From Hydrogenimonas sp. (GTDB lineage Bacteria > Campylobacterota > Campylobacteria > Campylobacterales > Hydrogenimonadaceae): a stretch of DNA of 64,000 nucleotides. Numbering within the stretch: the first letter of the stretch is position 1; each line of letters begins with the position of its first letter. Under the pieces are notes generated by a model. The model saw only the letters and a list, made by a program, of their open reading frames with translations, made no database searches and was not told the origin of the DNA. Made by a program: the position numbers and the translations under genes. Shown here in pieces: positions 60,519 through 64,000 of this stretch. Location of the stretch: positions 434,001-498,000 of the forward strand of contig AP019005.1 of NCBI GenBank assembly GCA_003945285.1, in the 5' to 3' direction.

Positions 60519-60868
60519 AGATTCATCTTCTTCAGGTCACCATGGTATACGATATCTTCCGCCCTGATCGAGTCGTCGTTGAGCATTTCAGGAACATTCG
60601 GGCCTGTTTCCAGCTTTGAGCGCTCTTTTTCCAGCTCCTCTTCACTGTACGCCATCATCATATCGGCGGCGATCACATGTGGAACGGCCTGTATTTTTTT
60701 TACTTTCGCTATCTCCTCTCCCACATCTTCACCTTCGACGGTAACGATTATCTTCCCGATAGATTTGTCGTGAAAGTGGTAGTCGCAGAAGTCTGCGTTT
60801 TTGAGTGTTTCAACTACTTCGTCAACATATTCGCTTCTGACCTGTACTACGATGCTCGATATGTTCAT
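60515..60868 (-). CDS. napD: NapD-family nitrate reductase maturation chaperone
   Basis: 117 residues from ATG at 60,868, which overlaps the napL stop (ATGA) and follows GGAGGT; an upstream start would add 4 residues. NapD binds the Tat signal of NapA and delays export until the cofactor is loaded. The ferredoxin-like core has ISSIVVQVRSEYVDEVVETL, HDKSIGKIIVTVEGED and the ending VIAADMMMAYSEEE. The tail of about 35 residues is longer than in E. coli NapD. It is the last gene of the nap operon. Confidence 0.9.
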   Translation of the reverse strand: MNISSIVVQVRSEYVDEVVETLKNADFCDYHFHDKSIGKIIVTVEGEDVGEEIAKVKKIQAVPHVIAADMMMAYSEEELEKERSKLETGPNVPEMLNDDSIRAEDIVYHGDLKKMNL

Positions 60869-61827
60869 GGTAACCTCCAAATTAAAATTTTGTTGTCGTC
60901 ACTGGAGCTTATAAGCTCTTTGTCGTTTATGAAAATGATGGTATTTAGTGTAGAGTTCTGCCCTGTAAGGCGGTATTTCATCTCTTTGGTTGAGTTGTCG
61001 AAAATTCCTATATCGTTCTTTTCGTTTAGGCTGAAAGCGCTCAGAGAAGCATCCTTGTTCAAAGCTCCCGCATATACCAGAAAATCGGTTTCGTATATAG
61101 TCATACTGCCCGAAGGGAGCCTGTAGAGTACCGCCTTTCTATCTTGGCCGCAGGCCAATACGCTTCTGTTTTTATAATCGACCTTGAATACGTTGTCTTT
61201 GTTTCCCCCTTCGAGCTTTTTCAGAACTTTTCCGCTCTTTACATCGACTATATATACTATTCCCGACTCGCATGTGCTGGCCACCTTCGTATGATCTTCG
61301 TTCAACTGAAAGTCGGAGAAGACAGATAGACTCAGTTTGTTTCTGTAAAGCTCTTTTTTTGTAGAAATCTCAAACAGAATCAGCTCGTCGCTCATAGTGG
61401 CTATAAGCAGATGGTCGTCATCTACGAAGCGGACTTCTCTCATCGAGATATGGGCCTTTTTATCGAGCAGACGCTCCGTTTTTCCGCTCTCCCGTATATA
61501 GAGTATTCTCTCTCCCCCCTCATCCTGTACCAGAAGAAGAACTCTATTTCCGCTTCTGTCCACATCTACACCGAATACTTTCGGCTCTATCTCGTCTCCC
61601 ATAAAGTCATGAATCTTTTTGAACTTGACTTCAGAAAGGAGTTTGCGGCTCTTCCAGTCGTAAACTTCCATCTTCCCCGCATCTGTAGCGGCGTAAAGTT
61701 TCTCTCCTTTTACAACTATCTCTACAACGTTGCCCTCCACCTCGATTGTTGCGTGCGGCTTTACGACTTCCGGTGCCGCAAAAAGCATCACGGAGGCGGC
61801 AAGCATCAGCCAGAGACTCTTCATCAT
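60865..61827 (-). CDS. napL: NapL, periplasmic beta-propeller of the nap cluster
   Basis: 320 residues with a signal peptide (KSLWLMLAASVMLFAAPEVV). The mature protein is a repeated strand pattern like WD40 (GKLYAATDAGKMEVYDW, LLIATMSDELILFEIS, SGIVYIVDVKSGKVL, ELISSSDDNKILIWRLP), giving six to seven blades. NapL occurs in nap clusters of Campylobacterota; its role is not settled, and a function in electron supply or maturation is supposed. It lies between napF and napD. Confidence 0.88.
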   Translation of the reverse strand: MMKSLWLMLAASVMLFAAPEVVKPHATIEVEGNVVEIVVKGEKLYAATDAGKMEVYDWKSRKLLSEVKFKKIHDFMGDEIEPKVFGVDVDRSGNRVLLLVQDEGGERILYIRESGKTERLLDKKAHISMREVRFVDDDHLLIATMSDELILFEISTKKELYRNKLSLSVFSDFQLNEDHTKVASTCESGIVYIVDVKSGKVLKKLEGGNKDNVFKVDYKNRSVLACGQDRKAVLYRLPSGSMTIYETDFLVYAGALNKDASLSAFSLNEKNDIGIFDNSTKEMKYRLTGQNSTLNTIIFINDKELISSSDDNKILIWRLP

Positions 61828-61838
61828 CTATATTCCTT

Positions 61839-62339
61839 TCAGATCGATGTGATGTTTATTGCGCCGGACGGGCAGACAGGAATACACCATCCGCATCCCG
61901 TGCACCTCTTCGGATCGATTTCGGGCCTGAAGAGCCCGAGAAAAGCTATCGCATCCTCAAGGCACGGATCTTTGCAGCTGCTGCATATTGTATGGTGCCA
62001 GGCCATACACTTCAGAACGTCTATATCCACTTCTGCCTTTATGAAGTTTACACCTGCATCGCTTAAAACTCCCGCTTCACATCCCTTCATGCAGTCGTCG
62101 CAGAAGGTGCACCCTCTGCTTGAAAAAGAAAGTTCAGGCGTTCCGTCGCTTCCGATAGTTATTATCTCCTCTTCACACACTTTGGCACACTGTTTGTCTA
62201 TACAGTCGGGACAGAGTCTGTGAAAAAGATCCGGGTCACTGTTGTATGGCGGTCTTATAGGCGCCCGTTTTTCTCTCTTCTCCCCTTTCAATGCCGAGGA
62301 GAGAGAGGCAAAAATGCCTCTTCTCCCTTCGTCTACCAT
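61839..62339 (-). CDS. napF: Ferredoxin-type protein NapF
   Basis: 166 residues from ATG at 62,339, two bases past the napB stop; the frame is open further into napB but that is not coding. Iron-sulfur motifs: CPDCIDKQCAKVC, CTFCDDCMKGC, a partial third set (CMAWHHTICSSCKDPC) and CTGCGWCIPVC. NapF is thought to help activate or load NapA in the cytoplasm. The start KMVDEGRRGIFASL resembles NapF proteins. The third cluster is irregular. Confidence 0.93.
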   Translation of the reverse strand: MVDEGRRGIFASLSSALKGEKREKRAPIRPPYNSDPDLFHRLCPDCIDKQCAKVCEEEIITIGSDGTPELSFSSRGCTFCDDCMKGCEAGVLSDAGVNFIKAEVDIDVLKCMAWHHTICSSCKDPCLEDAIAFLGLFRPEIDPKRCTGCGWCIPVCPSGAINITSI

Positions 62340-62340
62340 C

Positions 62341-62916
62341 TTATTTGACACCTTCGTTGAGTGTGTCGATAAGGTTGGACTTGCTCTTTTCTGAGGGGTT
62401 TCTATAGTACGGCTCGAACGTGTTTTTGACAAGTGTCGGAACGTTCGCCTGCGGAACATGGCACTGAGAGCAGTTGAATCGCTGCTCGGCAAGGTGATCC
62501 AGCATCTTCTGGGTTCTGAAATCCATGAAGTGTGTCTTCGGAATCGGTGTGGCACCGACACTTTTGGCGACATCCGGCATATGGCATCCCAGGCATGCAT
62601 TGTTGTCTTTTTTGATCGGAAGAAGTCCGTCTACACTGTGCGGGATCAGCGGAGGAGCGTTTTCATACGATCTCTGGAATCGCTCCGCGCTTCCCGGTGC
62701 GGCGGAGGTGTACTGCGCTCTTACCGGTGCAGTTGTCTGCTCTGTATAGAGGTTCTCTTTTCGAAGTCCGAGCTCCTCCTCTGTCACTATCGGAGCGTTG
62801 GCGGAGTTCAACTCCTGTTCATCCATCTGTACGGCACTCTCCGCGGTTTTGTTGGCACAGGCACTCATGCCCAGAACCAGCGCAGCTGAAAGCGCCATTA
62901 GAATCATCTTTTTCAT
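62341..62916 (-). CDS. napB: Dihaem cytochrome NapB
   Basis: 191 residues. Signal peptide with a lipoprotein-like end (LGMSACANK). Two haem sites CLGCH (ACLGCHMPDVAKS) and CSQCH (NCSQCHVPQANVP), with PLIPHSVDGLLPI and KTHFMDFRT giving the distal His ligands. NapB passes electrons to NapA in the periplasm. It overlaps napH by 4 bases and is followed by napF. Confidence 0.95.
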   Translation of the reverse strand: MKKMILMALSAALVLGMSACANKTAESAVQMDEQELNSANAPIVTEEELGLRKENLYTEQTTAPVRAQYTSAAPGSAERFQRSYENAPPLIPHSVDGLLPIKKDNNACLGCHMPDVAKSVGATPIPKTHFMDFRTQKMLDHLAEQRFNCSQCHVPQANVPTLVKNTFEPYYRNPSEKSKSNLIDTLNEGVK

Positions 62917-63743
62917 CTCTTTTCTCCTTTGGCTTTACTTGTTGCAAAATCTCTAATACTAAACCCTAGTGCATCATCGTCGCACACTTCTATACAGCGT
63001 GCGCAGTTGACACATTCACCCATATTTACCGTCGTACTCTCTTTTCCTATCATAAAAAGCACTTCACTCTCCGGACAGACCTCTTTGCACTTCATGCAGA
63101 GTGTACAGTTGGGTTCATTGTGACGCACCCTTACAAGGCTGAAGCGGCCTATGAGCGAGTAGGCGCCGCCGAGCGGGCAGATGTGCCCGCACCACCCGTT
63201 TTTCACCCCGAAGAGGTCGAACAGAAAGATTGCGAGCAGCACTGCGCCTGTCATACCCATCCCGAAGATGACTCCCCGGTTGAAGATGGTTATCGGGCTT
63301 ACAAGTTCGAATGCCGCTACTCCCGTAATCGCCGAGACGATCAGGGAGAGAACCAGCACCCAGTACCTGGCGTTGCGGCTGACCCACACTTTTCTCTCCG
63401 CCTTGTCGAGCAGAAGTTTACGTCTGAGCCAGTTGGCAAGGTCCGTCACCATATTTACCGGACAGACCCAGCTGCAAAACGCCCGCCCGCCTATAATGCC
63501 GTAAAAGATAACGACTATGGCCGCGCCGATAAAGACGTCTATCCCCATTACGGCACCTGCGGAAAGCATCTGCAGTATCGCGAACGGATCTGCAAGTGGC
63601 ACGGTTTGAAAGAGCGTCGAGGAGCTCAGAGTTCCTGTCAGAACTTTCCAGCCGTACGCATTGGCGGAAAAGTAGAGGAAAAGCAGGCCTATCTGGGTCA
63701 AACGGCGCAATATTAGATAGCGCATTTTGAATATTTTACTCAT
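62913..63743 (-). CDS. napH: Quinol-oxidising iron-sulfur membrane protein NapH
   Basis: 276 residues from ATG at 63,743, with GGGG upstream inside napG; ATG at 63,758 would lengthen it by 5. Four to five membrane helices with the CSWVCPVNMVTD and CGHICPLGG motifs between, then two 4Fe-4S sets at the C-terminus (CTLCMKCKEVCPE, CVNCARCIEVC). With NapG it moves electrons from menaquinol toward NapB, replacing NapC in this phylum. It overlaps napG by 8 bases. Confidence 0.95.
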   Translation of the reverse strand: MSKIFKMRYLILRRLTQIGLLFLYFSANAYGWKVLTGTLSSSTLFQTVPLADPFAILQMLSAGAVMGIDVFIGAAIVVIFYGIIGGRAFCSWVCPVNMVTDLANWLRRKLLLDKAERKVWVSRNARYWVLVLSLIVSAITGVAAFELVSPITIFNRGVIFGMGMTGAVLLAIFLFDLFGVKNGWCGHICPLGGAYSLIGRFSLVRVRHNEPNCTLCMKCKEVCPESEVLFMIGKESTTVNMGECVNCARCIEVCDDDALGFSIRDFATSKAKGEKR

Positions 63744-64000
63744 CGAAAAGCCCCTCATCCATATTCAGGTAATCCTGAGCCCTCTTTTCACTGCGTTCCG
63801 TTTTTGTCTGCAGTTTGGAAAGATCGCGCTGCTTGATGCGCTCCTGATCCTTCTCACTCCACCCTTTTACGTAGTAGTCGCCGGGTTTACCCATCGCTAC
63901 CTCTCTGGGCAGAACGAAAATAGCGGCCTTTTCGGTCACGCAGGCATGCTCGCACAAACCGCACCCGGTGCAGTGGTCGGCATGAACGATCGGAACCAGT
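63736..64000 (-). CDS. napG: Iron-sulfur protein NapG, C-terminal part, cut by window edge
   Basis: The frame enters from the right edge and reads HADHCTGCGLCEHACVTEKA, then VLPREVAMGKPGDYYVKGW, ending DYLNMDEGLFDE: 87 residues with one 4Fe-4S set visible. This is the C-terminal end of NapG, the periplasmic partner of NapH. The rest of the gene, and probably napA before it, lie outside. Confidence 0.93.
   Translation of the reverse strand, partial: LVPIVHADHCTGCGLCEHACVTEKAAIFVLPREVAMGKPGDYYVKGWSEKDQERIKQRDLSKLQTKTERSEKRAQDYLNMDEGLFDE

Noticed and set aside
61839-62600. Longer napF start inside napB
   Set aside because: The extra 87 codons read napB out of frame; ATG at 62,339 gives the family N-terminus.
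1-64000. tRNA, rRNA or tmRNA genes
   Set aside because: I looked in the gaps for cloverleaf arms and rRNA blocks and saw none; a tRNA scan would settle it.

Overview
The window comes from a Campylobacterota (Epsilonproteobacteria) genome, probably a free-living chemolithotroph. The signs are a periplasmic nitrate reductase cluster in the order napG-H-B-F-L-D (including napL, typical of this phylum), a CheA with a fused receiver domain beside CheV and CheW, a CheB lacking its receiver domain, DUF1104, and many small c-type cytochromes. The genus cannot be fixed from the sequence alone. Most genes are of moderate G+C. The block at about 3.8-10.3 kb is visibly richer in A+T and looks acquired.

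Layout. 1-13.5 kb is a surface-polysaccharide region: a truncated MBOAT O-acyltransferase at the left edge, a WbqC-family protein, an unrecognised membrane protein, then a tightly overlapping minus-strand operon read from right to left: rmlA, a relic, rmlB, GT2 glycosyltransferase, flippase-like membrane protein, ATP-grasp enzyme, epimerase, hexapeptide acetyltransferase, WecE/RffA-type sugar aminotransferase, large membrane protein, DUF218 protein. 13.6-18.9 kb is sulfate activation (cysD, cysN, a DUF2061-APS kinase fusion, cysC, cysQ), split by a four-helix-bundle (S23/IVP) gene. 18.9-22.2 kb is a cyclic-di-GMP-I (GEMM) riboswitch followed by a divergent DUF1800-type lipoprotein and a Tat-exported DUF1501 protein. 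22.2-28.2 kb holds a WecA/MraY-like transferase, tcdA, surE, lpxB, greA and argC. 28.3-33 kb holds an LpxH-like phosphatase and cheV-cheA-cheW. 33-39 kb holds metF, serB, an ABC exporter, uppP, a Sel1-repeat protein and a CAP-domain protein. 39-43 kb holds cheR, cheB and an MCP. 43-50.8 kb is mixed: an AEC transporter, a truncated haemoglobin, an ExoX-like exonuclease, an exact tandem pair of cytochrome c genes, and a trxC-DUF1104-response regulator-sensor kinase-cytochrome operon. 51-57 kb holds a DapC-like aminotransferase, murC and mutS2. 57-60.5 kb holds a flavoprotein and a GGDEF-EAL protein. The right edge is the nap cluster, cut within napG.

Two kinds of repetitive DNA cross these genes. 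(1) Short heptad-like tandem words (GGCAGTG, TTTTGGG, GGTTGTA, CGATGGC) occur between genes and also as in-frame insertions inside rmlB and cysN. They surround an intact four-helix-bundle gene (cysD|cysN) and an internally deleted relic of one (rmlA|rmlB). (2) Non-coding palindromic elements of about 120-170 bp have terminal inverted repeats of the form CTGA(T/C)(G/C)TTACGCAAA. One copy at 57,069-57,193 is flanked by a 7-bp direct duplication, as expected of a MITE. Structurally related elements occur at 25.1, 40.6, 50.8, 51.0, 51.4 and 52.8 kb, with decayed copies elsewhere.

The most interesting system is the c-di-GMP riboswitch in front of the exported DUF1800/DUF1501 pair. The same window carries a GGDEF-EAL protein with intact GGDEF, EAL and inhibitory-site motifs.
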